Below are positions 8,511-19,295 of a stretch of 64,000 nt of DNA, in pieces. Each line of letters opens with the position of its first letter. Position 1 is the stretch's first letter. The position numbers and the translations under genes are program-made. The notes below the pieces were generated by a model. That model was not told the DNA's origin, searched no databases, and saw only the letters and a list, made by a program, of their open reading frames with translations. Origin of the DNA: Bacillus paralicheniformis (GTDB lineage: Bacteria > Bacillota > Bacilli > Bacillales > Bacillaceae); assembly GCF_001042485.2 (NCBI RefSeq), contig NZ_LBMN02000018.1, positions 1-64,000 of the forward strand, read 5' to 3'.

Positions 8511-10876
8511 AGCGTCTTGAACGGTTGTGCGGAAAAAGCTTTCGGGACTCTTCTACGCTTGACCAGTATCAGACGCTCGGCATCATGGTCAGGGAACATA
8601 TCAGCGCAAACTGGATCAGGACCAATGAAAGGAGCCGCTCCAACCAAAATAAACAGACCTATTATTTATCGATTGAATTTCTTCTGGGCAGACTGCTCGG
8701 CCAAAACCTGCTCAACCTCGGCGTCCGTGAAGTTGTCCAAGAAGGTCTTTCCGAGCTTGGCATTTGTCTTGAAGACATCGAAGAGGCCGAAATGGATGCA
8801 GGCCTTGGCAATGGCGGATTGGGCAGGCTCGCGGCGTGCTTTTTGGATTCACTGGCTTCGCTCGACCTTCCCGGGCATGGGATGGGGATTCGCTACAAGC
8901 ATGGCTTTTTCGAACAAAAAATCGTTGACGGTCATCAAGTCGAACTGCCTGAACAATGGCTCAAACATGGGTACGTCTGGGAAATCCGCAACGCCGATCA
9001 GGCTGTTTGTGTTCGTTTCGGCGGGCGTGTCAAGATGGCGCAGGAAGGAGGGCGCCTCCGCTTTTGGCAGGAAGAAGCGGAAGTGATGACAGCCGTGCCT
9101 TACGACATTCCGATCATCGGCTATGAGACCGAGACGGTCAATACCCTCCGGCTGTGGAATGCGGAGCCTTGCTCGCTCCATCATGAACCGAATATTTTGA
9201 AGTATAAGCGCGAGACAGAAGCTGTATCTGAATGCCTGTATCCGGATGACACGCATGACGAAGGCAAGATTCTCCGTTTGAAACAGCAATATTTTTTAGT
9301 ATCGGCAAGCCTGCAAAGCATTGTGAAATGCTATAAGAAAAATCACCCGTCACTCCATGATTTTCATCAAAAAGTTGCGATCCATATCAATGACACCCAC
9401 CCCGCTCTGGCTGTGCCGGAATTGATGAGAATTTTGCTTGATGAAGAAAAAATGACGTGGGATGAAGCGTGGCATGTTACCGTACATACGATTTCATATA
9501 CGAATCATACGACGCTTGCCGAAGCGCTGGAAAAATGGAGGATCGATTTAATTCAACCGCTTCTGCCGAGAATTTTTATGATCATTGAGGAGATCAATGA
9601 GCAGTTTTGCGGCTGGCTGTGGGAAAAATACCCGGGTGAATGGGGAAGGATCGAAAAGCTAGCCGTCATCGCCCACGGCGAAGTGAAAATGGCCCATCTG
9701 GCGATCGTCGGAAGCTACAGTGTTAACGGCGTAGCCAACATTCATTCAACCATATTAAAAGAGCGGGAAATGAACGACTTTTATTCTGTATTCCCTTTTA
9801 AATTCAATAATAAAACGAATGGCATCTCACATAGAAGGTGGCTGTTAAAGGCAAATCCGCCGCTGGCGAACCTGATAACTGAAGCGATAGGAGACAGGTG
9901 GCTGAAAGAACCGGAAAGCCTCTTGGATCTTCGTCCGTTTGTGCACGATTCCGCGTTTCTTGAAGCATTTCAGCGCATCAAAAGGGAACGAAAGCAGCTT
10001 TTGGCAGACATGATGAAAGGCAGCATCGGATTCGCCATTAATCCTGACAGCATCTTCGATGTTCAAGTCAAGCGTCTCCACGCTTATAAGCGCCAGCTTT
10101 TAAATGTGCTCCATATCATGTATTTGTACAACAGGCTGAAGGAAGACAAAGGCTTTGCCATTTATCCGCAAACATTTATTTTCGGGGCAAAAGCATCGCC
10201 GACTTATCATTATGCCAAAAAGGTGATCAAGCTGATCCATTCAGTCGCAGATAAAATCAATCATGATCCGGATGTCAGACAATCGATCAATGTCATCTTT
10301 CTGGAAAATTACCGGGTATCAATCGCCGAGCGTATCTTTCCGGCGTCAGATGTCAGCGAGCAAATATCTGCGGCAAGCAAAGAAGCCTCCGGTACAGGAA
10401 ACATGAAGTTCATGATCAATGGGGCTTTGACGATCGGCACGCATGACGGCGCCAATATTGAAATGCTTGAGAGGGTGGGGCCCGAGTGTATTTACACGTT
10501 CGGTTTAAAGGCGGATGAAGTGCTGAACTACACTGAAAAAGGCGGCTATCTGTCAAGGGAATACTATCAGCATGATGCAAGGATCAGACAGACGGCCGAT
10601 CAGCTGATCAATGGTTTTTTCGAAGGGGAAGCCGGCGAATTTGAGCCGATTTATGACTCGCTGATCGCTTATAATGATGAATACTTTGTTTTAAAAGATT
10701 TTGCTTCTTATATTGAAGCGCAGGAACGGATTCAAAAAGACTACTTGAATAAGCGTCTTTGGGCCGAAAAAGCCGTCACAAACATCGCGCATGCCGGATA
10801 TTTTTCAAGTGACCGCACGATCAGGGAGTATGCGGAAGACATTTGGAAAATTGAGCCGTATCACCGCCGAATTTAA
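8471..10876 (+). CDS. glgP: Glycogen phosphorylase GlgP
   Basis: Releases glucose-1-phosphate from glycogen ends using pyridoxal phosphate. 801 residues, family GT35. The PLP lysine is in EASGTGNMKFM, about residue 646, followed by the invariant GTHDGANIE. The start ATG 8471 lies 40 bases inside glgA, behind GGGGGAAG. Synthesis and breakdown genes share one operon, so flux is presumably set by enzyme regulation. Confidence 0.97.
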   Translation: MFSCKEGFKQCFLKRLERLCGKSFRDSSTLDQYQTLGIMVREHISANWIRTNERSRSNQNKQTYYLSIEFLLGRLLGQNLLNLGVREVVQEGLSELGICLEDIEEAEMDAGLGNGGLGRLAACFLDSLASLDLPGHGMGIRYKHGFFEQKIVDGHQVELPEQWLKHGYVWEIRNADQAVCVRFGGRVKMAQEGGRLRFWQEEAEVMTAVPYDIPIIGYETETVNTLRLWNAEPCSLHHEPNILKYKRETEAVSECLYPDDTHDEGKILRLKQQYFLVSASLQSIVKCYKKNHPSLHDFHQKVAIHINDTHPALAVPELMRILLDEEKMTWDEAWHVTVHTISYTNHTTLAEALEKWRIDLIQPLLPRIFMIIEEINEQFCGWLWEKYPGEWGRIEKLAVIAHGEVKMAHLAIVGSYSVNGVANIHSTILKEREMNDFYSVFPFKFNNKTNGISHRRWLLKANPPLANLITEAIGDRWLKEPESLLDLRPFVHDSAFLEAFQRIKRERKQLLADMMKGSIGFAINPDSIFDVQVKRLHAYKRQLLNVLHIMYLYNRLKEDKGFAIYPQTFIFGAKASPTYHYAKKVIKLIHSVADKINHDPDVRQSINVIFLENYRVSIAERIFPASDVSEQISAASKEASGTGNMKFMINGALTIGTHDGANIEMLERVGPECIYTFGLKADEVLNYTEKGGYLSREYYQHDARIRQTADQLINGFFEGEAGEFEPIYDSLIAYNDEYFVLKDFASYIEAQERIQKDYLNKRLWAEKAVTNIAHAGYFSSDRTIREYAEDIWKIEPYHRRI

Positions 10877-10881
10877 AAACG

Positions 10882-10910
10882 CTAAGCCCCTGACCCGCGG
10901 GGCTTAGTCT
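10882..10910. terminator. Terminator between glgP and yteA
   Basis: CTAAGCCCC / GGGGCTTAG hairpin just after glgP. Its right arm overlaps the yteA stop codon, so it may serve both convergent genes. The T tract is weak (TCTTCTTC). Confidence 0.6.
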
Positions 10911-11662
10911 TCTTCAGTATAAGGATCCTTTTCATAAGCCGGGAGATCACCGAAAGAGGTCATGATGCCTTCTTCATCAAGAAGGTCTTCATATTTTTCG
11001 TGTTCTTTCGTCGGGTAGACGGTTACTTCTTTTCCGGTAATGTCTGTTGCGGCATAGTTTTCGTAATCTTCGACATATCCGAGCGGCTCTTCATATTCCA
11101 TGTACATCTGGCTGTATGAAAGCGGCGGAACGGCCAGATCCTGAGGTGTTTCAGAATTGCCGTAGCGTTCGACGTCCTGGTAAGCGTCTTCTGAATCGTA
11201 TGCGACGTTTTCGTCGTCTTCGTCTTTTTCAAAATGTCCGAACGGGGGGTTCAGCACTTCTTCTTCAATCGGACGGTCTTTTGAAACGGAGACGGTTGAC
11301 GAATGTTCGCTGCATGTCGTTGCGGTTGGCAGTACGGACAGCCTTTCATACGGGATATCCTTTCCGCATACCTCACAGCGGCCGTATGTTCCTTTTTCGA
11401 TCAAAGCCAGAGCATGTTCGATATAGTGCAAATGCTCTCTTTCATGTTCAAAAAGAGCAAGATCTTTTTCGCGTTCGTACAGTTCTGTACCTTCATCTCC
11501 TGGATGGTTGTCATAAGCCGAAAGATCGCCCGTCGAGTTGAACGGATGCGTCACATCGATGCCAAAATGTCCGTTTTCTTTAAAGCGGCTGACGATCTGT
11601 TCTTTCCCGGCTTTCAGTTCATTTTCGAGTTTTGTCAACTGTTCTTTTGTTAGCACATGCAT
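10904..11662 (-). CDS. yteA: TraR/DksA-type zinc finger protein YteA
   Basis: 252 residues. A coiled N-terminal region rich in Lys/Glu (LTKEQLTKLENELKAGKEQ) leads to a DksA/TraR finger: GRCEVCGKDIP, then TTCSEH, i.e. C-x2-C...C-x2-H instead of four cysteines. A long acidic tail follows with repeated EDEN/DSED stretches. DksA relatives bind the RNA polymerase secondary channel. B. subtilis YteA is a sporulation-period protein of unknown role, and no sporulation promoter is obvious here. Convergent with glgP. Confidence 0.88.
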   Translation of the reverse strand: MHVLTKEQLTKLENELKAGKEQIVSRFKENGHFGIDVTHPFNSTGDLSAYDNHPGDEGTELYEREKDLALFEHEREHLHYIEHALALIEKGTYGRCEVCGKDIPYERLSVLPTATTCSEHSSTVSVSKDRPIEEEVLNPPFGHFEKDEDDENVAYDSEDAYQDVERYGNSETPQDLAVPPLSYSQMYMEYEEPLGYVEDYENYAATDITGKEVTVYPTKEHEKYEDLLDEEGIMTSFGDLPAYEKDPYTEED

Positions 11663-11735
11663 CGCCTCGTTTCTTTAAAGTGCTCGCGTTTTTAGTATGA
11701 ACGAATTCAAACAGAACTTTCTTGTAAATAAAAGC

Positions 11736-11766
11736 AAAAAAAAGAGCCATAAAGGCTCCTTTTTTA
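11736..11766 (-). terminator. menA terminator
   Basis: GAGCC / GGCTC stem flanked by A and T runs. On the minus strand it ends with a run of eight T just after menA. Confidence 0.85.
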
Positions 11767-12696
11767 AAAAATATACTGAATGAGCAGGGCAATGGCGAGC
11801 AAAAGGCCGAAAAAGGTGTTCGTCTGCGCCGTTGATTTCATGGCGACCATCAGATCCGCCGGTTTTTCTTTTTCCTTGAACTCCTGGATGGCTTTAATCG
11901 GTTTCGGCAGGCTTAATAGAACAATGCAGCTCCACAGAGAAACGATCTCAAAGCCGATGTATATACCGATCAATATATAGGAAACAGCAAAAACCCAGCT
12001 CAAAATCTGCACGGCATTTTTTCTTCCAGCCAAAATCGGCAGCGTCTTCCTTCCGTTTTCTTTATCTCCGACCATATCGCGGATATTATTGGAAAGATTG
12101 ATGCCTCCGACTAAAATCGTAATCGGAAGGGAGATCAGAAAGACGTTCCAAGTCAACCCGCCAGTCTGAATATAATATGAAATCAGAATGATGACCATTC
12201 CCATAAAAACGCCCGACATAATTTCACCGAACGGCGTATAGGAGATTGGAAACGGTCCGCCCGTATAAAGATAGCCGACGGCCATGCATACCAATCCGAT
12301 CAACGCAAGCCACCAGCTTGAAGAAGCGCAGATGTACAGGCCGAGTAAAACGGCTGCTCCAAAAAGTCCGTATGCCAGGTATAATACCGTCTTTGGCTTC
12401 ATTCCATAGCGGACGATAGCACCGCCGATGCCGACCGAGTTTTCATTATCAAGTCCTCGTACAAAATCAAAATACTCATTGAATAAGTTCGTTCCGATTT
12501 GAATTAATATTGATGCGGCCAGCATAGCTAAAAACAGCCAGATATCAATTTTTCCCGATTCAAGGGACATTACGGTCCCGAGCGTTACAGGGACAAAGGC
12601 TGCTGTCAGTGTATGGGGTCTTGTTAACATCCACCATACGCGCCATTTTTCCGGCTTTATTTCAGAAACACTCCCTGAAAGTGATTGATGCTGCAT
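11764..12696 (-). CDS. menA: 1,4-dihydroxy-2-naphthoate polyprenyltransferase MenA
   Basis: Membrane UbiA-family prenyltransferase that joins a polyprenyl chain to dihydroxynaphthoate to give demethylmenaquinone. 310 residues with about nine hydrophobic segments. The first aspartate-rich motif is NEYFDFVRGLDNE; the second is NNIRDMVGDKENGRKT. Start ATG 12696 sits behind AAAGGAGTC; the 40-residue longer frame to 12816 crosses the promoter and is rejected. Divergent from menF. Confidence 0.96.
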   Translation of the reverse strand: MQHQSLSGSVSEIKPEKWRVWWMLTRPHTLTAAFVPVTLGTVMSLESGKIDIWLFLAMLAASILIQIGTNLFNEYFDFVRGLDNENSVGIGGAIVRYGMKPKTVLYLAYGLFGAAVLLGLYICASSSWWLALIGLVCMAVGYLYTGGPFPISYTPFGEIMSGVFMGMVIILISYYIQTGGLTWNVFLISLPITILVGGINLSNNIRDMVGDKENGRKTLPILAGRKNAVQILSWVFAVSYILIGIYIGFEIVSLWSCIVLLSLPKPIKAIQEFKEKEKPADLMVAMKSTAQTNTFFGLLLAIALLIQYIF

Positions 12697-12739
12697 ATAG
12701 TATGACTCCTTTAGTTTTAATACGTACACGTCCATACTA

Positions 12740-12768
12740 AGTTTAGAAAAAGTTAAAAAAGGTGTCAA
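12740..12768 (-). promoter_or_regulatory. menA promoter
   Basis: On the minus strand, TTGACA (12768-12763), a 17-base spacer and TAAACT (12745-12740), about 40 bases upstream of the menA start codon. Confidence 0.8.
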
Positions 12769-12837
12769 TATAATGGGTGATATTGTTAGAAAAAAAGCGG
12801 CCGTCCAGCAATTCAAAAATATTAAATGACCTTGTCT

Positions 12838-12865
12838 TTTTCAATCGGCCGATTACGTTTATAAT
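12838..12865 (+). promoter_or_regulatory. menFDHBEC promoter
   Basis: Perfect -10 TATAAT at 12860-12865 with a weak -35 TTTTCA at 12838-12843 (16-base spacer). The leader before menF is about 95 bases. Confidence 0.6.
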
Positions 12866-12964
12866 AGGTAAGGGCAGTTGTTAATAAAGTGTCGTTTTGT
12901 TGACACATACCGTTCACAGGTGTATGGTTATAAAAGCATTTTACGGATTTTGGAGGAATGTATC

Positions 12965-14389
12965 ATGGTGACAACAGTGCAGCGCACTTTCCTAAGGGAA
13001 GCGCCTGAAGCATTAAACATCGTCAAAAAAGTCAACCATGCTGTTTTAATAAGTTATTCCAGAAAAATTGAGAGCATAGATGCTCTTTCCTTTTTCATAA
13101 ATGGGGAAGAACAATTTGCCGGGAAACGGTTCTTCTGGTCTGATCCTGACGGCGGACTGACGCTTGTCGGATTGGGAAAGGAAATTTCGGTTTCCACAGA
13201 CCTGAAGGATGCCGGACGTTATCAGGCTGTACATGAAAAATGGGAGCGCTTAAAAGAGAAAACCTTTCACTTCCACGAAGATCAATGCACGAGTCAGGCA
13301 GCGGTGGGGCCATTGCTGTTTGGCGGTTTTTCATTTGATCCGCTGGAAGATCGCAAGCAGCATTGGAACGGCTACCAGGAAGGCGCTTTTTTTATTCCTA
13401 CCGCTATGCTGACACAGGACGGAGAGGAAACGTTCATTACGGTCAATAGATGGAAGGCTCCTGAAGAGAATGTGCGCAAAGTACTTGAAGAAATAAAGGG
13501 CGCTGCTTCACAGCTGATCAAGGCGGACGCTTCCCGTTATCCCGAAAACGGTCATGCGCGATTTACCGCCAAGGAGGAGCTTGATGTTCCTGAATGGCTT
13601 GAAGCGGTCCGGCGGGCGACTGACGACATTAAAAACGGGAAGTACGATAAAGTTGTGCTCGCCAGAGAGATCCTTTTAACGTTCGACCAGCCAGTCGAAC
13701 TTCACAGAGTATTATTCAATCTGATGTCTGAACAAAAAACGAGCTATATATTCGCTATTGAAGAAAACGGCAAAAGTTTTGTCGGCGCGTCACCTGAACG
13801 ACTGGTCAAAAAAGACGGAGACAACGTGCTGTCGACCTGCCTTGCCGGTTCAATCAAGAGAGGCGAAAGTGAGCAGGAGGACCGGATGCTCGGTCTTGAG
13901 CTGTTAAACGATGAAAAAAACCTTATCGAACACGACATTGTCGTCAATATGATTCATCAGGCGCTATTGTCAAATTGCAGCAATATCAAAAAGCCGGCCA
14001 AGCCGGGACTGTACAAAACAAAAAATGTGCAGCATTTGTATACGCCGATTGTCGGCAAAATGAATGCGGAGTCCTCGCTTTTTGATTTAATCGAGAAGCT
14101 TCATCCAACTCCTGCACTTGGAGGAGCGCCTCAGCAAAAAGCGATTGAGGTCATCAGAGTGTTGGAGCCGATGTCAAGGGGCTGGTATGCGGCACCGGCG
14201 GGCTGGATCGACATGTCCGGCAATGGGGAATTTGCGGTGGCGATCAGGTCAGGACTTATCGATTCAAAAGAGGCCAGAATTTTTGCCGGCTGCGGGGTTG
14301 TGGCTGATTCCGATCCTCATATGGAATACGAAGAAACGCAAATTAAGATGAAGCCGATGCTGTCTGCACTTGGAGGCGATATCCGTTGA
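12965..14389 (+). CDS. menF: Isochorismate synthase MenF
   Basis: Converts chorismate to isochorismate, the entry step of menaquinone synthesis. 474 residues of the chorismate-binding fold. The C-terminal core carries [28 protein letters not shown] and the terminal [17 protein letters not shown] motif. Start ATG 12965 behind TTGGAGGAA; the longer frame to 12878 has no ribosome site. The TTGA overlap with menD implies coupled translation. Confidence 0.96.
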   Translation: MVTTVQRTFLREAPEALNIVKKVNHAVLISYSRKIESIDALSFFINGEEQFAGKRFFWSDPDGGLTLVGLGKEISVSTDLKDAGRYQAVHEKWERLKEKTFHFHEDQCTSQAAVGPLLFGGFSFDPLEDRKQHWNGYQEGAFFIPTAMLTQDGEETFITVNRWKAPEENVRKVLEEIKGAASQLIKADASRYPENGHARFTAKEELDVPEWLEAVRRATDDIKNGKYDKVVLAREILLTFDQPVELHRVLFNLMSEQKTSYIFAIEENGKSFVGASPERLVKKDGDNVLSTCLAGSIKRGESEQEDRMLGLELLNDEKNLIEHDIVVNMIHQALLSNCSNIKKPAKPGLYKTKNVQHLYTPIVGKMNAESSLFDLIEKLHPTPALGGAPQQKAIEVIRVLEPMSRGWYAAPAGWIDMSGNGEFAVAIRSGLIDSKEARIFAGCGVVADSDPHMEYEETQIKMKPMLSALGGDIR

Positions 14390-16128
14390 CTGAAAATCCA
14401 ATTACAAAATATATAGGGAATTTTATTGATGAGCTTTCTCTTGCAGGCGTGACAGAAGCGGTTATCTGCCCGGGATCAAGATCGACGCCCCTTGCGATTT
14501 TGGCCGCGAGTCATCCGGACATCAATGTTCATATTCATGTGGATGAAAGATCCGCTGCGTTTTTTGCAATGGGCATGGCAAAAGCTATGCGGAAGCCTGT
14601 CGCATTGATCTGTACATCCGGAACAGCTGCGGCGAATTTCTACCCGGCTGTGATCGAAGCTCATTATTCAAGAATACCGCTTATCATCTTAACGGCTGAT
14701 CGGCCGCATGAACTGAGAGAAGTAGGAGCACCTCAGGCGATTGATCAGCAATTCTTATTCGGAAACTTTGTTAAGTTTTTCACAGACTCGGCTTTGCCTG
14801 ACAGTCATCCCGAAATGCTGGCGTACATCCGTTCTTTGGCAGCACGCGCAGCCGGAGAAGCCAAAAAAGCGCCGCGCGGACCCGTGCATATCAACTTTCC
14901 GCTGAGAGAGCCGCTCATGCCGAACCTTGAGGATGAACCGTTTCAAAGGTTGAGAAACGGCAGTCATGTGGCGGTTGAAAGCGGCCGCTTTCGTGCTGAC
15001 CGGCATCAGCTTGAAGCGCTGAGCGCTCTGATCAAAGAGACGGAAAAAGGCATGATCGTCTGCGGAGAGCTGCAAGATGATAACGCCAAAGCACATATTG
15101 TATCTCTCTCTCAGGCAGCGGGATATCCGATTTTGGCTGACCCGCTTTCAAACTTGAGAAACGGCAGCCATTCAAAAGAAACCATCATCGATGGATACGA
15201 TTCATTATTGAAAGAAGAACAGCTGAAACGGGAGCTCATGCCTGAGCTAGTCATCCGCTTCGGCGCGATGCCGGTTTCAAAGCCGCTTTTTCAGCTGCTA
15301 AAGCAAAATCCGAGCATCAGGCAAATCGTTGTTGACCCAGATGGAGGGTGGCGCGATCCGACTCAGCTCAGTGCACATATGCTGCATTGCGCGGAAGAAG
15401 AGATTGCGGCTGCTGTGGCTTCCGCTGTCCATTCAGAAAAAAGATCAGACAGCTGGCTGGAGAAATGGCGGTTTGCCAACAGCCGCTTCCGAGCTCTTTT
15501 AAGAAATCTTGAAGCTGAGGATCTTACCTTTGAAGGAAATATCTACCGGAACCTGCAGCATTTGATTCCGGAAAACAGTTCCCTGTTTGTCGGAAACAGC
15601 ATGCCGATCCGCGATGCGGATACATTTTTTGAAAATCAGGAGCGATCATTCCGGATTTTCGCCAATAGAGGGGCAAACGGGATTGACGGCGTTGTCTCGA
15701 CTGCGCTGGGCATATATGCCGCAACGAAAGAACCGGTAACTCTTGTCATCGGCGATCTGTCTTTTTATCACGATTTAAACGGCCTTCTTGTCAGCAAAAC
15801 GCTCGACATTCCGCTGACTGTCGTTCTCGTCAACAATGACGGCGGCGGCATTTTCTCATTTCTTCCCCAATCTGCTGAAGAAAGGTACTTCGAGCTCTTG
15901 TTCGGAACGCCGACGGGGCTCGAATTCGAGCATGCCGCCAAGCTGTATGGGGGACGCTATGTATGCCCTGAGTCATCCGCTCATTTTGCCGATGCGTATT
16001 TGTCCTCCGTCAACCGCCGCGGCTTGGATATCATTGAGGTGAAAACGAAGCGCGATGATCGTGTAGAGCAGCATCGCCGAATGCTTGATTCCGCAATGTA
16101 TGAAATAAGAAAAGAGTGGCCGTTTTGA
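14386..16128 (+). CDS. menD: SEPHCHC synthase MenD
   Basis: ThDP-dependent addition of 2-oxoglutarate to isochorismate. 580 residues, identical in length to the B. subtilis protein. N-terminal ThDP pyrimidine domain has [10 protein letters not shown] and the activating Glu context ([17 protein letters not shown]). The C-terminal ThDP site begins [12 protein letters not shown] and runs to [14 protein letters not shown]. The TTG start overlaps the menF stop. Confidence 0.97.
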   Translation: MTENPITKYIGNFIDELSLAGVTEAVICPGSRSTPLAILAASHPDINVHIHVDERSAAFFAMGMAKAMRKPVALICTSGTAAANFYPAVIEAHYSRIPLIILTADRPHELREVGAPQAIDQQFLFGNFVKFFTDSALPDSHPEMLAYIRSLAARAAGEAKKAPRGPVHINFPLREPLMPNLEDEPFQRLRNGSHVAVESGRFRADRHQLEALSALIKETEKGMIVCGELQDDNAKAHIVSLSQAAGYPILADPLSNLRNGSHSKETIIDGYDSLLKEEQLKRELMPELVIRFGAMPVSKPLFQLLKQNPSIRQIVVDPDGGWRDPTQLSAHMLHCAEEEIAAAVASAVHSEKRSDSWLEKWRFANSRFRALLRNLEAEDLTFEGNIYRNLQHLIPENSSLFVGNSMPIRDADTFFENQERSFRIFANRGANGIDGVVSTALGIYAATKEPVTLVIGDLSFYHDLNGLLVSKTLDIPLTVVLVNNDGGGIFSFLPQSAEERYFELLFGTPTGLEFEHAAKLYGGRYVCPESSAHFADAYLSSVNRRGLDIIEVKTKRDDRVEQHRRMLDSAMYEIRKEWPF

Positions 16129-16937
16129 AATTAACACTGAAAGACGGCGTTTCCTATAAAATAGAAGACAATGGCCTGTCTGCGGAAAAAACGGCGGTGT
16201 TTTTGCATGGCTTTACAGGAAGTGCGGCAACATGGGACGGGATAGACGGCTATTTTCAGGGGCTGCGTCTGATCAAGCTGAACCTGCTCGGACACGGCGG
16301 AACAGACTCGCCGGCAGACAGCAGCCGCTACACAACAGAGAAGCAGGCAGCCGATCTGATCGAGATTTTTGATCAGTTAAATGTGAAACAGGCTTACCTC
16401 ATCGGTTATTCAATGGGCGGCCGGCTTGCCTTATCAGTGGCGATGATTCATCCGGAGCGTGTGTCCGGTCTTGTGCTGGAAAGCAGTTCTCCGGGGCTTG
16501 ATTCGCCGGAAGAAAGAAAAATGCGCAGGGAGCAGGACAGCCGGCTCAGCAGACGGATACTTGAAGAAGGAATCGAGTCTTTCGTAGATTATTGGGAAGG
16601 CATTCCGCTGTTTGCATCCCAGCTGTCAATGGACCCTTCGAAAAGAAAAAAAGTGCGTGAAGAACGTCTGAACAACAATCCGGTCGGGCTTCGAGGCAGC
16701 TTAATCGGAATGGGAACCGGATCACAGCCGTCCTGGTGGAACAGATTGAGCGGAATCGATGATCCGGTGCTTCTCATTGCGGGGAGCCTGGATCGGAAAT
16801 TTATCGCGATCAATGAAAGCATGGCAAAGCGAATTCCAACTGCCCGCCTCGAGATTGTTGAACATACCGGTCATGCGGTTCATGTGGAAGAGCCCGATTT
16901 TTTTGGTAAAATAGTAAGTGAATTTATTTTAAAATAG
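16116..16937 (+). CDS. menH: SHCHC synthase MenH (alpha/beta hydrolase)
   Basis: Removes pyruvate from the MenD product to give SHCHC. 273 residues: oxyanion [10 protein letters not shown], nucleophile elbow GYSMGGRL, catalytic His in [15 protein letters not shown] 16116 overlaps menD by 13 bases and gives the same N-terminal length as the B. subtilis protein; TTG 16125 is the alternative. Confidence 0.94.
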   Translation: MAVLKLTLKDGVSYKIEDNGLSAEKTAVFLHGFTGSAATWDGIDGYFQGLRLIKLNLLGHGGTDSPADSSRYTTEKQAADLIEIFDQLNVKQAYLIGYSMGGRLALSVAMIHPERVSGLVLESSSPGLDSPEERKMRREQDSRLSRRILEEGIESFVDYWEGIPLFASQLSMDPSKRKKVREERLNNNPVGLRGSLIGMGTGSQPSWWNRLSGIDDPVLLIAGSLDRKFIAINESMAKRIPTARLEIVEHTGHAVHVEEPDFFGKIVSEFILK

Positions 16938-16950
16938 GAGGTACACATCT

Positions 16951-17769
16951 ATGACTGTAGAATGGAAAAGCGAACGTCAATACGAAGATGTATTATATGA
17001 AACATATAACGGCATCGCCAAAATCACGATCAATCGCCCTGAGGTACATAACGCATTTCGTCCAAAAACGGTTTCGGAACTGATCGATGCGTTTGCATAT
17101 GCGCGGGATGATGCCAATATCGGTGTCATTATCCTTGCAGGGGCCGGCGATAAAGCGTTTTGTTCAGGAGGAGACCAGAAGGTAAGAGGACACGGCGGCT
17201 ATGTTGGCGAAGACGAGATTCCACGTCTGAACGTTCTTGATCTTCAGCGGCTGATCCGCGTCATTCCGAAGCCTGTTGTTGCGATGGTGTCAGGCTATGC
17301 GATCGGCGGCGGCCATGTGCTCCACATCGTATGCGATTTGACGATTGCTGCAGACAACGCAATTTTCGGACAAACAGGGCCGAAAGTCGGCAGCTTTGAT
17401 GCAGGCTACGGATCAGGCTATCTGGCTCGTATCGTCGGTCATAAAAAAGCGCGTGAAATCTGGTATCTGTGCCGTCAATACAACGCTCAGGAAGCTAAGG
17501 AAATGGGCCTTGTCAATACGGTTGTACCGCTTGAAAAGCTTGAAGAAGAAACGATTCAATGGTGTGAAGAAATGCTTGAGAAAAGCCCGACAGCACTCAG
17601 ATTTCTTAAAGCGGCCTTTAATGCCGACACGGACGGGCTTGCAGGCATCCAGCAGTTTGCCGGAGATGCGACACTGCTTTATTACACAACAGATGAAGCG
17701 AAAGAAGGCCGCGATGCGTTTAAAGAAAAACGCCGTCCAGATTTCGGACAGTTCCCGCGTTTTCCTTAA
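16951..17769 (+). CDS. menB: 1,4-dihydroxy-2-naphthoyl-CoA synthase MenB
   Basis: Crotonase-fold enzyme closing the second ring from OSB-CoA. 272 residues. The bicarbonate/oxyanion region [15 protein letters not shown], the crotonase signature [19 protein letters not shown] and [21 protein letters not shown] are all present. Preceded by AGGAGGTAC. A stem-loop follows before menE. Confidence 0.97.
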   Translation: MTVEWKSERQYEDVLYETYNGIAKITINRPEVHNAFRPKTVSELIDAFAYARDDANIGVIILAGAGDKAFCSGGDQKVRGHGGYVGEDEIPRLNVLDLQRLIRVIPKPVVAMVSGYAIGGGHVLHIVCDLTIAADNAIFGQTGPKVGSFDAGYGSGYLARIVGHKKAREIWYLCRQYNAQEAKEMGLVNTVVPLEKLEEETIQWCEEMLEKSPTALRFLKAAFNADTDGLAGIQQFAGDATLLYYTTDEAKEGRDAFKEKRRPDFGQFPRFP

Positions 17770-17782
17770 AAGACGGAAGAGA

Positions 17783-17815
17783 GAAACAGCTTAGTGCGAC
17801 TGAGCTGTTTCTTTT
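17783..17815 (+). terminator. Internal hairpin between menB and menE
   Basis: 13-bp stem GAAACAGCTTAGT / ACTGAGCTGTTTC followed by TTTTA. It looks like an intrinsic terminator inside the men operon, so menE-menC may be made at lower levels than menFDHB or from a separate start. Confidence 0.65.
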
Positions 17816-17846
17816 ATCATTCAAGATATTTTTTGGAGATGATGAT

Positions 17847-19283
17847 ATGCTGATGGACCATCCGAATTGGCTTAATCAGCGAGCAGAGCTGACTCCTGAC
17901 AGGATGGCTGTGATTCAGGGGGATCACAAGCTGACTTTTAATCAATTGTTTCATGAAGCAAAAAAAACGGCCGGGCAGCTGAAGAGCTTTGGTCTGAGGA
18001 AAGGGGATACAGCGGCTGTACTTCTCACCAACCGGCTGGAGATGGTTATCGCCGTCCATGCCTGTTTTATTCTCGGAGTTCGCATCGTTTTGCTGAATAC
18101 GAAGCTGTCAATGGCCGAACGAACATATCAAATTGAACACTCGGAAGCAAAGCTATTGCTTACAGAACAGCCTTTCCTGGAAGAGCATAGAGAGGGCAAG
18201 CCGGCCCGCGCTGTTGACATTGAAGACGTTCAAAACGCCGCCGGCCCTCCGGTTACGGAAATCGAGAGCATTCATTTGGACGATGCAGCCACAATTATGT
18301 ATACGTCCGGAACGACAGGACGGCCGAAAGGGGTTATGCAGACATTTGCCAACCATTATTTCAGCGCGGTTTCATCCGCTTTGAATTTGGGGCTCCAAGA
18401 ACACGATCGCTGGCTGATCGCCTTGCCGCTTTTCCACATCAGCGGCTTATCGGCTCTTTTTAAATCGGTCATTTACGGAATGACAGTTGTTTTACATCAA
18501 AGGTTTGACGCGGAAGAAGTTCTCCGTTCGATCAAAGACAATCAAGTAACGATTGCATCGGTCGTTCAGACGATGCTGTCAAGGCTTGCGGCAAAAGTCG
18601 ACAGCTGCCCCGAATCATTAAGGTGCCTGTTACTGGGCGGAGGGCCTGCTCCGCTTTCTCTCCTTGAGGAATGCAAAAGAAAGAGGCTGCCTGTCGTACA
18701 GTCATACGGGATGACTGAAACGTGCTCACAGATTGCCACCCTCGCCCCAGAATACTCGATTGAAAAGCTCGGTTCAGCCGGCAAGCCGCTGTTTGCATCA
18801 AGCATTAAAATCGAAAAGAACGGCACGGAATGCCAACCCGGAGAACATGGAGAAATAACCGTAAAAGGGCCGACCGTTATGAAGGGCTACTTAAAAAATG
18901 AGGCGGCAGACAAAGCCTCATTCAATGATGGCTGGTTTAAAACCGGTGATATCGGGTATCTTGACGTTGACGGATTTTTATACGTGCTGGACAGGCGTTC
19001 AGACTTAATCATATCAGGGGGAGAAAACATCTATCCGGCTGAAGTCGAGGCCGTTCTTCTGTCACACCCCAAAGTTGCGGAAGCGGGGGTAAAAGGGGTC
19101 GATGACAAAACTTGGGGAAAGGTTCCCCACGCCTATCTTGTCGCCGCCAGCCCTGTTGATGAAGAGGAGCTGAGCGACTTTTGCAAAGAACGGCTTGCTT
19201 CCTATAAAGTGCCTAAAGCCTTTCATTTTGTCGGCAAGCTGCCGAGAAATGCTTCGAATAAACTGATGAGACATCAATTGTAG
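17847..19283 (+). CDS. menE: o-Succinylbenzoate-CoA ligase MenE
   Basis: Adenylates OSB and transfers it to CoA. 478 residues of the ANL superfamily: phosphate loop MYTSGTTGRPKGV, A4 LPLFHISG, A5 QSYGMTETCS, hinge YVLDRRSDLIISGGENIYP, and catalytic Lys near the C-terminus (PRNASNKLMR). Start ATG 17847, behind GGAGATGAT. Confidence 0.96.
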   Translation: MLMDHPNWLNQRAELTPDRMAVIQGDHKLTFNQLFHEAKKTAGQLKSFGLRKGDTAAVLLTNRLEMVIAVHACFILGVRIVLLNTKLSMAERTYQIEHSEAKLLLTEQPFLEEHREGKPARAVDIEDVQNAAGPPVTEIESIHLDDAATIMYTSGTTGRPKGVMQTFANHYFSAVSSALNLGLQEHDRWLIALPLFHISGLSALFKSVIYGMTVVLHQRFDAEEVLRSIKDNQVTIASVVQTMLSRLAAKVDSCPESLRCLLLGGGPAPLSLLEECKRKRLPVVQSYGMTETCSQIATLAPEYSIEKLGSAGKPLFASSIKIEKNGTECQPGEHGEITVKGPTVMKGYLKNEAADKASFNDGWFKTGDIGYLDVDGFLYVLDRRSDLIISGGENIYPAEVEAVLLSHPKVAEAGVKGVDDKTWGKVPHAYLVAASPVDEEELSDFCKERLASYKVPKAFHFVGKLPRNASNKLMRHQL

Positions 19284-19295
19284 AAGGAGAGCGCC

